Of a stretch of DNA of 64,000 nt, positions 1 to 9,154 are shown piece by piece (the stretch's first letter is position 1; every line of letters begins with the position of its first letter). This DNA comes from Haloferax sulfurifontis ATCC BAA-897 (lineage in GTDB: Archaea > Halobacteriota > Halobacteria > Halobacteriales > Haloferacaceae). Below the pieces are notes generated by a model that worked only from the letters and a program-made list of their open reading frames with translations, was not told the origin of the DNA and searched no databases. The stretch covers positions 1 to 64,000 of the forward strand of contig NZ_AOLM01000008.1 of assembly GCF_000337835.1 (NCBI RefSeq), written 5' to 3'. Both the position numbers and the translations under genes were made by a program.

Positions 1-1099
1 TCGTCGCGTCTGCGGCGGTTCTGAGCGTGACTGCGACGGTCGTACCGCCGTCGGGGTCGCTCTCAACCGCGATGCTCCCGTCGAACTGCTCGACGAGCGC
101 GGCGACGAGCGAGAGACCGGTCCGGGAGTCGGACGGTTCCGCGACGGTCTCGCCCGCGTCGAGGAGGGCGTCCTCGGGGAACGACGTTCCGTCGTCGGAG
201 ATGCGGACGGTCACCGTGCTATCTCCGCGTTCGGCGTGCAGGCGAACGCGCGGGCGCTCGGCGTCCGCCCGCTCGACGGCCGTGACGAGGAGGTTTCGAA
301 AGACCGCAGAGAGCATGCTGTGAGCGAGGACGTTCACCTCGGGGAGGTCACCGACGACGACCACGTCGGCGTCGTGCCCGGCCCGGAGCTTCTGAAGCTC
401 GGTCTCGGCCAGCGGCTTCGGTTCGAGGTCGGCGGCTCGGTCCGAGGTGAGCACGTCGGTGAACTGCGCCGTGCTCTCGGTGAGGTCGATGATGCCGTTG
501 CTCGCGGCGACGATGTTCTCCAGTCGGTCGTCGGCCGCCGACCCCGCCTCCTTCCGCATGACCGATGCCCACCCGCGGATGACCAGCGTGTCGTTGCGGA
601 TGTCGTGTCGGAGGACGCGGTTGAGGACGGCGAGCTGTTCGCGCTGTTGGTGGAGTTCGGTCTCTCGTCGCTGGCGCGCGATGGTCCACCGATAGAGGCC
701 GAACGCGAGGAGGACCGCGCCGACCGCCTGCGCGCCGTCTTCGAACAGGTAGCTGAACCAGGCGGGCTGTTCGACGAACTCGTCGAGGAAGTCGGTCAGC
801 GCGAACAGGGACGAGGCCGCGACGCCGCCCGCCAGCGGGTAGAATACCGACGGGTCGCGCACTCGTCGGACCACGAACAGACACGCGAAGAGAACGGCGA
901 CGACGACGCCTTCGCCGACGAGGTCGAGCGCCGTCGTCTCCGGGTCCGGCGGGAGCGCGACGACCTGGACGACGACCGAGACTGCCGACCCGGCGGCGAC
1001 TGCCCACGGGAGGTATCGATGTGCGGCTCCCGCGGGTTCCTCTCCCGTTGCTTCCGATTCGTCGTCATCGACTCCTCGCGTCCGGGTTTCGGGTTTCAT
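1..1099 (-). CDS. Membrane histidine kinase (3' end cut by window edge)
   Basis: Sensor histidine kinase, 366 codons visible; the stop lies beyond base 1. I translated the minus strand from ATG at 1097-1099; an in-frame TGA lies just upstream, so this is the longest ATG start. Four hydrophobic segments fall near residues 30-50, 60-78, 88-102 and 118-136. A short linker leads to a HisKA-type box LNRVLRHDIRND with the phospho-acceptor His at about 165. The last visible residues have the HATPase end pattern (AVESDPDGGTTVAVTL). There is no PAS domain, so the membrane part is probably the sensor. Partner response regulator not in the window. Family call firm; stimulus unknown. Confidence 0.85.
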   Translation of the reverse strand, partial: MKPETRTRGVDDDESEATGEEPAGAAHRYLPWAVAAGSAVSVVVQVVALPPDPETTALDLVGEGVVVAVLFACLFVVRRVRDPSVFYPLAGGVAASSLFALTDFLDEFVEQPAWFSYLFEDGAQAVGAVLLAFGLYRWTIARQRRETELHQQREQLAVLNRVLRHDIRNDTLVIRGWASVMRKEAGSAADDRLENIVAASNGIIDLTESTAQFTDVLTSDRAADLEPKPLAETELQKLRAGHDADVVVVGDLPEVNVLAHSMLSAVFRNLLVTAVERADAERPRVRLHAERGDSTVTVRISDDGTSFPEDALLDAGETVAEPSDSRTGLSLVAALVEQFDGSIAVESDPDGGTTVAVTLRTAADAT

Positions 1100-1293
1100 T
1101 TCGGTTCACCACGCCCCGAGCGTCTCCCGCGTCCGACCGGCGGCTTCTGTCTCGCTTGCATACTCTCGTTGACGGCGATGACCGATGAAGTGGTTGCTAT
1201 GTGGATTGTCTGCCTCACTTTGTGCTCGGGAGCGGAACGAGGTGTTCGATAGTCGTATAGAGTCGAAAATAGTCCGGCGGTTGGGGGCGCCCG

Positions 1294-2253
1294 TCAGGTG
1301 AACACCCAGACCGCGGCGACGAACAGCAACGACCCGAAGACGAACGTGACGTCTCGCGTCCGAATCATCATGCCTTCGGTCCGGAGCGCTTGGCTCCGTT
1401 CGTCGCCCAGCGAGCGCGAGAAGCCCTTCGTCTCCATCGCCTCGACGGTGACCCGCGAGCGCTTCGCCACGTTGAAAATCAGCGGGTAGAACGCCTTGAC
1501 CGAGAGCGTCAGCAGGTAGTAGAAGTAGCGCCACCTGAACAGCCCCTGTTTTTCGGGGACCTTACTTCGAAGGCGGAAGGAGTTGATGAGCGCGTGGTAC
1601 TCCTCGACGAGAAGCGGCATCATCCGGTAGCCGTACGCGATTGCGAACGTGAGCTGTCGGGGGACGCCCAAGCGCAACATCCCCTTGCTGAGTTTCTGCG
1701 GGCTCATCGCCGAGAAGACGGCGAGGCTGATGACCGAGATAATCGTGAGCTTGAGGAAGAACGGGACGAGCGCCCCGACGGCGTCGATGCCGACTTCCTG
1801 GCTGGTCGTGGCGGTGTGAATACCCCGGCCGACCGCGGCCGCGACGATGCTTCCGGTTTCGGCGAACACGCTCGCGTCGCCCGCCATGACGCCCGCGACG
1901 ACCCGACCGGCGTTCTCGCCCAAGTGACCGACCGCCCGAATCGTCCCGCCGATGATCGGGACCAACACCACGAAAAAGCCGACGTTGGTGACTTGGCCGA
2001 ACAGGAGCAACGCGAGCAGGTACTTGCTGACCTGCGAGAGCGCGGCGAGCGCGAAGGCCGCCGCGAGCAGGATGGCCAGCGGAAGCGTGTCGTAGAACAG
2101 CCACGGGATAATCATGAACAGCACGGTCCACAGCAGGACTACCCGCGGGTCGAAGCTGTTCAACAGCGCGTCCTCGTTGTCGTAGGCGGTCCGCATCAAG
2201 TCGACCTTGATGTCGGCGACCGAGATGTCGGTGAACGCGTCGACGTACTTCAT
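1294..2253 (-). CDS. ecfT: ECF transporter transmembrane subunit EcfT
   Basis: 319-aa integral membrane subunit that couples the ATPases to a substrate-binding S component in energy-coupling-factor importers of vitamins or metal ions. It has several hydrophobic segments (residues about 40-100 and 150-195) and a cytoplasmic region with the EcfT coupling-helix signature VEAMETKGFSR near residue 265, the variant of the usual A-R-G motif. Its ATG overlaps the stop of the upstream ATPase gene by 4 bases (ATGA), so the two are translationally coupled. It is the last gene of a three-gene minus-strand operon. Substrate cannot be told from this subunit. Confidence 0.88.
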   Translation of the reverse strand: MKYVDAFTDISVADIKVDLMRTAYDNEDALLNSFDPRVVLLWTVLFMIIPWLFYDTLPLAILLAAAFALAALSQVSKYLLALLLFGQVTNVGFFVVLVPIIGGTIRAVGHLGENAGRVVAGVMAGDASVFAETGSIVAAAVGRGIHTATTSQEVGIDAVGALVPFFLKLTIISVISLAVFSAMSPQKLSKGMLRLGVPRQLTFAIAYGYRMMPLLVEEYHALINSFRLRSKVPEKQGLFRWRYFYYLLTLSVKAFYPLIFNVAKRSRVTVEAMETKGFSRSLGDERSQALRTEGMMIRTRDVTFVFGSLLFVAAVWVFT

Positions 2254-4073
2254 CGCGTCCCTCCGTCCGACTCGGCGTCGCCACCCACGTCGCCGACACC
2301 GCCGTCTGCGAGCCCGTCACCGTCGAGCGAACGAGCCAGCGTCTCGCACATCGCGTCGGTGCTGAGCGCGGGGGATTCCAGCCCGAGTCGCCGGCTCAGT
2401 TCGACCACCTGCGGCTGTCGCAAACCGGTCTCCGCGAGGAGGTCCGGGTCGGAGAACACGGCCGCCGGCGGCGCGTCCGCGAGCACCTCGCCCCCGCCCA
2501 TGACGAGGACGCGGTTGGCCCACGCCGCGACCAGTTGCAGGTCGTGCGAGGCGACGACGACGGTCTCGACTCGGCTCTCGGCCTTCCGGAGCATTCCGGT
2601 CACTTCGCGACGGCTCTGGAGGTCGAGACTGCCCGTGGGTTCGTCCAGGAGGACGACCGTCGGGTCGGTCGCGAGGCCGATGCCGAGCGACGCGCGGCGC
2701 TGTTGGCCGAGGCTCATCAGGCGGCCGTCGCGGTCGGCGAGGTGTTCGAGGTCCAGATACGCGAGAATCTCGTCGACGCGTTCGTCAACGTTCGGGGCGT
2801 CGCGGTTCTCGAGGTAGTAGGCGACGTCCTTGCGGACGGTGTCCTCGACGAACATCTCCTCGGGGTTCTGGTGGATGTAGACGGTGTCGTCGGCCAGTTG
2901 CTCGGGGAGCGTCTCGCTCGTGTCGCGGCCGAGGACCGTCACCCTCCCTTCGTCCGGGGACTCCAATCCCGTCATCAACCGCAACAGCGTCGACTTGCCG
3001 GAGCCGTTGGCACCGACGAGCGCGACCCGGTCGCCCGCGTGCAGTTCGAGGTCCAGCCCATCGAGGACGCGGTTGTACCCCTCTCGAAGCGTGGGGTAGC
3101 CGTGGCCGACACCGCGCATCGTCACCAGCGCGTCCCCGTCCTGCTGGCGGCCGGTCGGCGCGTCGTCGGTGCCTGCGCCGGGTGTCGCTACCGCGCCGCC
3201 GTCGACCGCGGCCCGCGACTCGCGCGTCGTGGCGGGCTGAAACGCCGTCGCCGCCTCGTCGACGGTCACGGGATACCGACCGCTGGGCAGGGTTCCCACC
3301 TCGGTCGGGAGCCCGTCGGCAATTTGCGTGACTTGCGGCGGGTGGATGTCGTGGGCGAGTAAGTCGTCGAGCCTGTTGAGTCCGACCTCGACCGGTTCCT
3401 TCCAGGCGACTCCGCCGTCGGAGACGAGCACCATCTCGTCGCAGTAGTCGGCGATGAACTCGGAGTGGTGTTCGATGACGATTATCGTCTTGTCGCGCTC
3501 CTCGTTGAGTCGTCGGAGCTGTTCGTACGTCTCGCGGGCGTTTCGGGGGTCGAGCTGTGCGGCCGGCTCGTCGACGAAGATGAACTCGGGGTCCATCGCG
3601 AGCACCCCCGCGAGCGCGACGAGGTGTTGCTGGCCGCCGCTCAGTTCCCAGATGAATCGGTCTTCGAGATGGTCGAGACCGAGCGTTTCGAGCGCGCGGG
3701 TCGCCCGCTCGGCGTAGTCGTCGAGCCCGTGGTTGAGGGGTGCGAACTCCACGTCGTCGCGAACCGTCTCCTGAACGAGTTGGTTCTCGAAGTCCTGGAA
3801 GACGTAGCCGACCGTCTTCGAGAGTTCGGCGACGTCCGACTCGCGGGTGTCGGTGCCGGCGACGGTGACGCGCCCGTCGAACGTCCCCTCGAAGAAGTGG
3901 GGGATGAGCCCGTTGAACGTCTTACACAGGGTCGTCTTTCCGCTTCCGTTGCCACCGACGACGGCCGTGAACTCGCCCGGCTCTATCGTCACGCTCGCGT
4001 CGCGCAATACCGCCTCGTCGCCGCCGGGGTACTGAAACGTCAGGTTCTCCACGACGATGTTGTTGCGACTCAT
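2250..4073 (-). CDS. ECF transporter fused double ATPase (EcfA-EcfA')
   Basis: 607-aa protein carrying two complete ABC ATPase domains in one chain, which power the ECF importer. The first domain has Walker A GGNGSGKTT (residues about 40-48), signature LSGGQQ and Walker B FIFVDEP. The second has Walker A GANGSGKST (about 385), a divergent signature SLGQQRRASL and Walker B VVLLDEP. A linker rich in D/G/T joins them. I start at ATG 4071-4073 (MSRNNIVVEN) because the open frame upstream of it is Arg/Ser-rich and unlike an ATPase. It lies 19 bases after the membrane S-like gene and overlaps ecfT. Fusion replaces the separate EcfA1/EcfA2 of bacteria. Confidence 0.9.
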   Translation of the reverse strand: MSRNNIVVENLTFQYPGGDEAVLRDASVTIEPGEFTAVVGGNGSGKTTLCKTFNGLIPHFFEGTFDGRVTVAGTDTRESDVAELSKTVGYVFQDFENQLVQETVRDDVEFAPLNHGLDDYAERATRALETLGLDHLEDRFIWELSGGQQHLVALAGVLAMDPEFIFVDEPAAQLDPRNARETYEQLRRLNEERDKTIIVIEHHSEFIADYCDEMVLVSDGGVAWKEPVEVGLNRLDDLLAHDIHPPQVTQIADGLPTEVGTLPSGRYPVTVDEAATAFQPATTRESRAAVDGGAVATPGAGTDDAPTGRQQDGDALVTMRGVGHGYPTLREGYNRVLDGLDLELHAGDRVALVGANGSGKSTLLRLMTGLESPDEGRVTVLGRDTSETLPEQLADDTVYIHQNPEEMFVEDTVRKDVAYYLENRDAPNVDERVDEILAYLDLEHLADRDGRLMSLGQQRRASLGIGLATDPTVVLLDEPTGSLDLQSRREVTGMLRKAESRVETVVVASHDLQLVAAWANRVLVMGGGEVLADAPPAAVFSDPDLLAETGLRQPQVVELSRRLGLESPALSTDAMCETLARSLDGDGLADGGVGDVGGDAESDGGTR

Positions 4074-4092
4074 AAAAGCAAAGAGGTGGGGT

Positions 4093-4956
4093 TCAGTCCT
4101 GCAGGCCGTCGACCTTGCGCTGGCGGTAGGCGACGAGCCCGAACGAGACGACCGCCGCGATGGCGATCGGCACGAACAGGAACGCTTGGCCGTACGTTTC
4201 GACGAACTCCGGCGTGAACGTGATGAGCCCACCGCTGGTCTCGCTCAGCGTCTCGAACGCGAACGCGACGGGTATCAGCGCCACCCACGCTATCAGTCGC
4301 TTCAGGGACGTGCGCGTGAACATCGGGCCGTCGCGCCCCTCGACGGGACTCATGCCGAGTAACGGTTCGATCTTCCCGCGGAGCCGCGGGTAGAGGAACA
4401 GGGTCGGAATCGCCCCGAAGACGACGCCGGCGATGATAATCTGAAGCAGGGCACCGATTCCCTCGGTTGCCCACACGGTCTCGGGGAGCCACGAAATCGC
4501 TTCGAGTTCTTCGACGCCGACGTAGAACTTCCCGACGTCGATGAACCACGCCGCGGTCTCTTCCATCGCCTTCGCGAGGAAGCCCAGCGCCGCGATCTGC
4601 TTGACGTCTTTCGGGTCCGTGATGAGCGACATCACGAAGAACCACGACAGCGTGACGACGATTAGCCCCTCGACCGCTCCGAGCGCGCTGAAGTCACCGA
4701 TGAGAATCTCTCCGAAGACGATGCCGCCGACCGGAATCGCGAGACAGGCCCAAAACGAGCGGAACAGAAGGACGACCGACATCGCAACGAACCAGAACGG
4801 TCCGATAGAGAGGCCTAACCCGCCTATCGAGAACTCCGGCAGGAGTTCCGTAATCATGCTCTGCAGACCGTGTAGCGACATGACGAGGATGAACGCCATC
4901 ATGTCCCTATGGTCGAAACTGAACGCACTACTCGAGTTGTTGGACGTTGTCACCAT
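4093..4956 (-). CDS. Probable ECF S-component-like membrane protein
   Basis: 287-aa polytopic membrane protein, first gene of the ECF operon and therefore the likely substrate-specific subunit. Hydrophobic segments alternate through the chain (residues about 20-35, 48-65, 68-85, 92-115, 165-190, 220-238, 255-275). At 287 aa it is clearly longer than typical S components (about 180-200 aa), and the loop near residues 115-165 is amphipathic. No strongly diagnostic vitamin-binding motif was recognised, so the function rests on gene order. It could be a cofactor-specific S component or an accessory membrane protein. Start ATG 4954-4956; a later Met pair at residues 19-20 is an alternative. Confidence 0.65.
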   Translation of the reverse strand: MVTTSNNSSSAFSFDHRDMMAFILVMSLHGLQSMITELLPEFSIGGLGLSIGPFWFVAMSVVLLFRSFWACLAIPVGGIVFGEILIGDFSALGAVEGLIVVTLSWFFVMSLITDPKDVKQIAALGFLAKAMEETAAWFIDVGKFYVGVEELEAISWLPETVWATEGIGALLQIIIAGVVFGAIPTLFLYPRLRGKIEPLLGMSPVEGRDGPMFTRTSLKRLIAWVALIPVAFAFETLSETSGGLITFTPEFVETYGQAFLFVPIAIAAVVSFGLVAYRQRKVDGLQD

Positions 4957-5187
4957 CCGGGTGGTGGTGGTCGAGCAACGTGTTTAATCGTTGGTATGAG
5001 TACAGCGTACGACTGTATATCGGACTGTACTCTGTGGAGTAATCGGTGGCAGTACATAGCAACCTCGTCAGTATGTCGTTCGCCCGGACTCCCTTCGGTC
5101 CCTGCGCTCGCAGGCCGGTTCGGATGCTACCGAAGTGGCTGTGTCTGTTCGCGTCGAAAAAGAACCGAGTGGCGGCGACGTCGACCG

Positions 5188-5985
5188 TCAGGCGTCGGTC
5201 GCGCCGACGCAACGCTCGACGTCCGCTCGGGACTTCATCTCCAAGACGTTGTACGGGGCATCGATGTCCGCGGCGACCGACCGGAACGATGGAAGCGGTT
5301 CGTGCGCGTCTTCGGTGCCGTCGTTGTCGTGGAGGTGTGCGACCTGAATACGGTCGCCGAATCGCTCGACGAACCGCCGGTAGTCGACGCCAGTCGCCTT
5401 CGCGTGGCCCACGTCGAGCGTCAGCTTCAGGAACTCGTCGTCGACGCCGACGTCATCGAGAAACGAGGCGAGGCGGTCCGGCGTCGCCGTGTGCCGACGC
5501 GTTCCCGGTTTGTCGCGCTGGTTTTCGAGACAGACCGGAATCCCCGCCTCGGCGGCGAACTCGGCGCACTCGCGGAGCGTCTGGACCGCCTGCGCACGGG
5601 TGTGTTCGCGGACGTGTTCGGGGTACCGAGTCCGAACCGAGCCCCCGTGGACGATGACGCCACCGGCGTCGATTGCCGCGGCGAGTTCGATTGCCTCTTC
5701 GGTCGCCGCGACCGCGGCCTCTCGAAGGTGCTCGTTGACGTTACCGGGCGCGACGTCGAGGTGCGGGCCGTGGACCGTGTAGCTCACGTCGAGTTCGTCT
5801 GCGACTGTCCGCAGGCGCTCGGCGTCTCGCTCGTCCGCCCGAACGTCCAGATAGCCCGCGCGGAGTTCGACGTGGTTCAGGTCGAACCCGCGGAGGAACT
5901 CGGCGAACGACGCGACGTCGGCCGCGTAGCGGATGTCCATCGACGCGCCGAACCGCGGTCGCTGGACGGGCGTCGCCTCAGACAT
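5188..5985 (-). CDS. Sugar phosphate isomerase/epimerase-like TIM barrel
   Basis: 265-aa protein of the xylose-isomerase-like / AP endonuclease 2 superfamily. Visible family features are the strand motifs YTVHGPHLDVAPG (about residues 70-82), GGVIVHGG, PVCLENQ with its metal-type Glu, LTLDVGHAKATG, and VAHLHDNDG near residue 218, giving the His/Glu/Asp set expected for a divalent metal site. Its start overlaps the end of the ComB-like gene by 8 bases, so the two form a translationally coupled pair. Substrate not identifiable; DNA repair (endonuclease IV) is less likely because the length and motifs fit the sugar epimerase branch better. Confidence 0.8.
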   Translation of the reverse strand: MSEATPVQRPRFGASMDIRYAADVASFAEFLRGFDLNHVELRAGYLDVRADERDAERLRTVADELDVSYTVHGPHLDVAPGNVNEHLREAAVAATEEAIELAAAIDAGGVIVHGGSVRTRYPEHVREHTRAQAVQTLRECAEFAAEAGIPVCLENQRDKPGTRRHTATPDRLASFLDDVGVDDEFLKLTLDVGHAKATGVDYRRFVERFGDRIQVAHLHDNDGTEDAHEPLPSFRSVAADIDAPYNVLEMKSRADVERCVGATDA

Positions 5986-6715
5986 CGACTTGGCTCGCGG
6001 GGACGAGGCGGTCGCCGCGGAGGACGGGCACGACCGAGCGAGAGTCGATGGCCGTCTCGAACTCGTGGAGGTCGCGCCGCCGAATCTCGTGTTTCTGTTC
6101 GTATCGCGGCCCTTTCGCCGTCACGAGGAGGCGCGCGTACCGCTCGCGGTCGCGGTCGGTGAGGCCGTCGCCGTGGAGGCACTCGTCGATGAGCGCCGCG
6201 CCGAGCGTGTCGTCGGGCGTCGGCTGACCGCTCGACCCGCTGGCGACGATCGTTATCGGTCGCCCGCGGTCTTCCAAGAGGTCCGCGACCGCCGCGGCGT
6301 TCGTGTAGCCGCCGACGAACACCTCGACACCGGGACCCCCGCGCTCGCGGAGCGTCGAGACCGCCCGCCCGCCGTTCGTGGAGGTCATCGCGGTCGGCCG
6401 CCCGTCGAGGTCCAGTCGCTGGACGTAGCTCGGCGAGTTGAAGAAGTCGTAGCCGGGGTTCGGCTCGTAGTCGTCGGTCTTGCCGCCGCCGATGAGACAC
6501 TCGGGGTGGTCCTCCCGATACGCCGGTTCGTCGCCGCGCTCGTCGGTCACGTGGACGTACTCCGCACCGAGCGCGAGCAGTTCCGCCACGGTCGCCGAGA
6601 AGTGGGTCACGTCGACCACGACGTAGTCGCCCGGAGCCGGTTCTGCCGGGATGTTCTCACAGCCCTCTATCAATGTCTCTGCGAACACCGCTGTCTGTCG
6701 TCCATCTGCGGACAT
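5978..6715 (-). CDS. ComB-like 2-phosphosulfolactate phosphatase family protein
   Basis: 245-aa protein resembling ComB, the phosphatase that makes sulfolactate in coenzyme M synthesis. Supporting motifs are VVVDVTHFSATVAELLALGA near residues 32-52, the central FFNSPSYVQRLDLDGR, TSTNGGRAV and GGYTNAAAV, in the order typical of the family. Haloarchaea are not methanogens, so a coenzyme M role is unlikely; a related 2-hydroxyacid phosphatase role is more plausible. It overlaps the TIM-barrel gene by 8 bases and is the first gene of that pair. The region before its start is A+T-rich (around 6750-6780) and probably holds the promoter. Confidence 0.78.
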   Translation of the reverse strand: MSADGRQTAVFAETLIEGCENIPAEPAPGDYVVVDVTHFSATVAELLALGAEYVHVTDERGDEPAYREDHPECLIGGGKTDDYEPNPGYDFFNSPSYVQRLDLDGRPTAMTSTNGGRAVSTLRERGGPGVEVFVGGYTNAAAVADLLEDRGRPITIVASGSSGQPTPDDTLGAALIDECLHGDGLTDRDRERYARLLVTAKGPRYEQKHEIRRRDLHEFETAIDSRSVVPVLRGDRLVPASQVDV

Positions 6716-7527
6716 AGCCCACGTTCTCTACAACACCTACAAGTCAATTGCTAGTAGCGATATATATCGAACCGTACTGTCCGTAGTTATCCTCGCCCGC
6801 CGGCAGGTCCCCGGCGGTACGACTCGTCACTCGCGCGTACCGCGTCGTCCGGTCGTGTGAACCACCTCGGGGTCAAGCCCCGAGACACTCGTCTCGATTC
6901 ATCTGTAGAAACGTGTTCGGCTCAATGGCTATCGGGCGCTCGACTATCGCCTTCGACGAGAGAATAGTCAGAAAGTTATACTAAAACAAGTATGAAATTT
7001 TATATATCCACCCACCGAGTTCTCTCTCGAAATCAGGCACCGACCGCGCCGTCGATCGCGGGATACCCGAGCCGCTTCGACTGCGTTCTCGCACCACGAC
7101 TGCGAGTTCGGCTCGCTCGACAGTATCCGCGGAAAACGGCTTAACTACGGCTCAAGAATCCGTTTTCAAGTGCAAGCGTCGTCGGTAGGTTACTCGCACC
7201 CGGTAGCGCGGTTTTTCGGGGCGAGCGTCGCACACATTCTCTCGGTTAAACGTGTGAAACTGCTGAAAATACCGGATACGACGAATGGGACGAGTTCGAT
7301 TACGAACGTCTCGCGTCCGTCACGGCGGGTCGGAAAGAACGTTCGAGTGGGGTCGCAATCTCACAACGGCAGTCTTCAAGTTTAGTGTCGAATATTTCAT
7401 ATTCCATACATTATTACTATACGACTATTGATTTTCGAAAGCTTCGGTTTCGGTCTCCGGTTCGGTATCGACGCCGGGTCGCCGACGCCGACAGCGTCTT
7501 TGACCGCCGGTCCAACGTCGATTCGAA
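6716..7527. other. Non-coding stretch with hairpins
   Basis: About 810 bases without a convincing gene between the ComB-like gene and the DoxX-like gene. The short open frames inside have Ser/Arg/Val-rich translations and no protein-like pattern. The left third carries two strong hairpins (listed separately). A+T-rich patches occur at about 6970-7012 and 7381-7435 and may hold promoters. No tRNA-like cloverleaf was found by eye. Confidence 0.5.
6797..6884. ncRNA. Two-hairpin element, possible IS200/IS605-type end or guide RNA scaffold
   Basis: Stem 1 pairs CCGCCGG (6797-6803) with CCGGCGG (6811-6817) across a 7-base loop. Stem 2 pairs CTCGGGG (6866-6872) with CCCCGAG (6878-6884) across the loop TCAAG. 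Stem-loops of this kind resemble the subterminal hairpins of haloarchaeal IS200/IS605 elements, whose right ends give the RNA used by TnpB. No tnpA or tnpB gene is present, so at most this is a remnant or a miniature (PATE-like) element. An ordinary bidirectional terminator structure is the main alternative. The stems are seen directly; the mobile-element link is from memory of the family. Confidence 0.35.
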
Positions 7528-7971
7528 ATGGCTCTCGCCGCCGAACGACTCCGCCGATTCAAGACGCCGCTCCGCTACGTGATGGGCGCGCTCTACGTCC
7601 TCGCGGGAGTGATGCACTTCGTCGTGCCGAACGCGTACGCGCAGGTCGTCCCGCCGGTCTTCCCGGCGGCGCTCGCGCTCGTGTACATCTCGGGCGTCGC
7701 CGAAATCGCCCTCGGCGTCGGCGTCGTCTTCCGCCGCACCCAACGCATCGCCGCGTGGGGACTCATCGCGCTACTGGTCGCGGTCTTCCCCGCGAACGTC
7801 TACATGGCGACGAGCGACATCGTCCTCGAAGGTGTTCCGGCGGCACTTCGGGAGCCCTCCGACGCCGCGCTGTGGCTCCGACTGCCGCTTCAGGGCGTGC
7901 TCGTCGCGTGGGCGTGGTGGTACACTCGCCCGGAGTCCGACGGCGGCGTCGACTCGTCGTCGAACCGGTGA
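7528..7971 (+). CDS. DoxX-like membrane protein
   Basis: 147-aa four-helix membrane protein. The family pattern is visible: an N-terminal helix ending in VLAGVMHFVVPNAYAQVVPP (residues about 22-42), then helices near 45-65, 72-92 and 115-130. Proteins of this family sit in the membrane and are often linked to redox or quinone stress, but this one has no informative operon partner: deoxyhypusine synthase follows 95 bases downstream and is a housekeeping gene. The C-terminus is short and polar. Family assignment is good; function unknown. Confidence 0.75.
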   Translation: MALAAERLRRFKTPLRYVMGALYVLAGVMHFVVPNAYAQVVPPVFPAALALVYISGVAEIALGVGVVFRRTQRIAAWGLIALLVAVFPANVYMATSDIVLEGVPAALREPSDAALWLRLPLQGVLVAWAWWYTRPESDGGVDSSSNR

Positions 7972-8066
7972 CCGTCGCCGAGCGAATTGGTGTCCACCCC
8001 CACGCAGTCCGCTGTTTTCGGAACCGAACGGAACTGATTCAAGCGCGCCGATGCGACCCGTAGCCG

Positions 8067-9041
8067 ATGACCGAAGACGACACTCACGACCACGTCGTCC
8101 CCGGAAGCGACGAGGCCATCGATTCGGCCGACGTTCGGGGCTACGACTTCGACGGCGCGTTCGACTTCGACGAGTTCCTCGACGCGTACGCGACGACCGG
8201 CTTTCAGGCGACGCAGCTCGCCGAAGCCATCGACATCGCCGAGGAGATGCAGGAGGCGGACGCGACCGTCTACCTGACGTTCACCTCGAACATCATCTCG
8301 TCGGGGCTGCGCGAGGCCGTCGCCTACCTCGTCCGCGAGGGCTTCGTGGACGTGCTCATCACCACCTCCGGCTCGCTGACCGAGGACGTCATCAAGACCG
8401 CGAAACCGTTCAAGATGGGCTCGTGGGACGCCGACGAGGGCGAACTCCGCGAGCGCGGCATCAACCGCCTCGGCAACATCTACGTCCCCTCCGACCGGTA
8501 CGTCTGGCTCGAACAGTACCTCTATGACTTCTTTGAGGACTTCTTCGCCGAAGAGAAGGTGCGGACGCCGACGGCGTTCGCCCGCGAGCTGGGCGAGACG
8601 CTCGACGACGAGCACTCGGTGTTGAAGCAGGCGGCCGACAACGACGTGCCGGTCTACTGCCCGGCGCTCACCGACGCCGAGGTGGGCAACTTCCTGTACT
8701 ACTACCGGCAGGGCTACGACAAGGACGTCGGCATCGAGATTCTCGACGACTACGACTCGCTCATCCAGAACGGGCTGCTCGCCGACGAAACCGGTCTCAT
8801 CGCCGTCGGCGGGGGCGTCCCCAAGCACCACGCCATCATGACGAACCTCTTCCGCGGCGGCGCGGACTACGTCGTCTACATCTCGACGGGGATGGAGGGC
8901 GACGGCTCGCTGTCGGGCGCGCCCCCGAACGAGGCCGTGTCGTGGGGGAAAATCAAGGACCACGACACGAACTACACGCAAATCGAAGCCGAGGCGACGC
9001 TCGTCTTCCCGCTTCTCGTCGCCGGCGCGTTCAAGAACTAG
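8067..9041 (+). CDS. dys: Deoxyhypusine synthase
   Basis: 324-aa enzyme that transfers the aminobutyl group of spermidine (or acts with agmatine, as shown for some archaea) onto a lysine of translation factor aIF5A, the first step of hypusine formation. Key features: NAD-binding segments TFTSNIISSGLREAVAYLV (about residues 70-88) and LITTSGSLTEDVIK, the GLIAVGGGVPKHH motif, and the catalytic box EAVSWGKIKD with the active lysine at about 295. Length fits archaeal family members. Stand-alone gene between the DoxX-like gene and an ABC importer. A very firm call. Confidence 0.96.
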   Translation: MTEDDTHDHVVPGSDEAIDSADVRGYDFDGAFDFDEFLDAYATTGFQATQLAEAIDIAEEMQEADATVYLTFTSNIISSGLREAVAYLVREGFVDVLITTSGSLTEDVIKTAKPFKMGSWDADEGELRERGINRLGNIYVPSDRYVWLEQYLYDFFEDFFAEEKVRTPTAFARELGETLDDEHSVLKQAADNDVPVYCPALTDAEVGNFLYYYRQGYDKDVGIEILDDYDSLIQNGLLADETGLIAVGGGVPKHHAIMTNLFRGGADYVVYISTGMEGDGSLSGAPPNEAVSWGKIKDHDTNYTQIEAEATLVFPLLVAGAFKN

Positions 9042-9154
9042 CGGGACTCCGTATCCTATTGTTCCCTTTGTAGCGCTATGTTGGAGTCTCAGCCGTCGAA
9101 ACGGCTACGTTAGACTCATAGCAATTTCCTTTAGCGGCCGGTCGTGTTGCCCGA

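Noticed and set aside
1390-2817. 475-codon plus-strand open frame
   Set aside because: Runs antisense over ecfT and the ATPase gene; Arg/Glu/Gln/His-rich translation typical of a high-G+C shadow frame.
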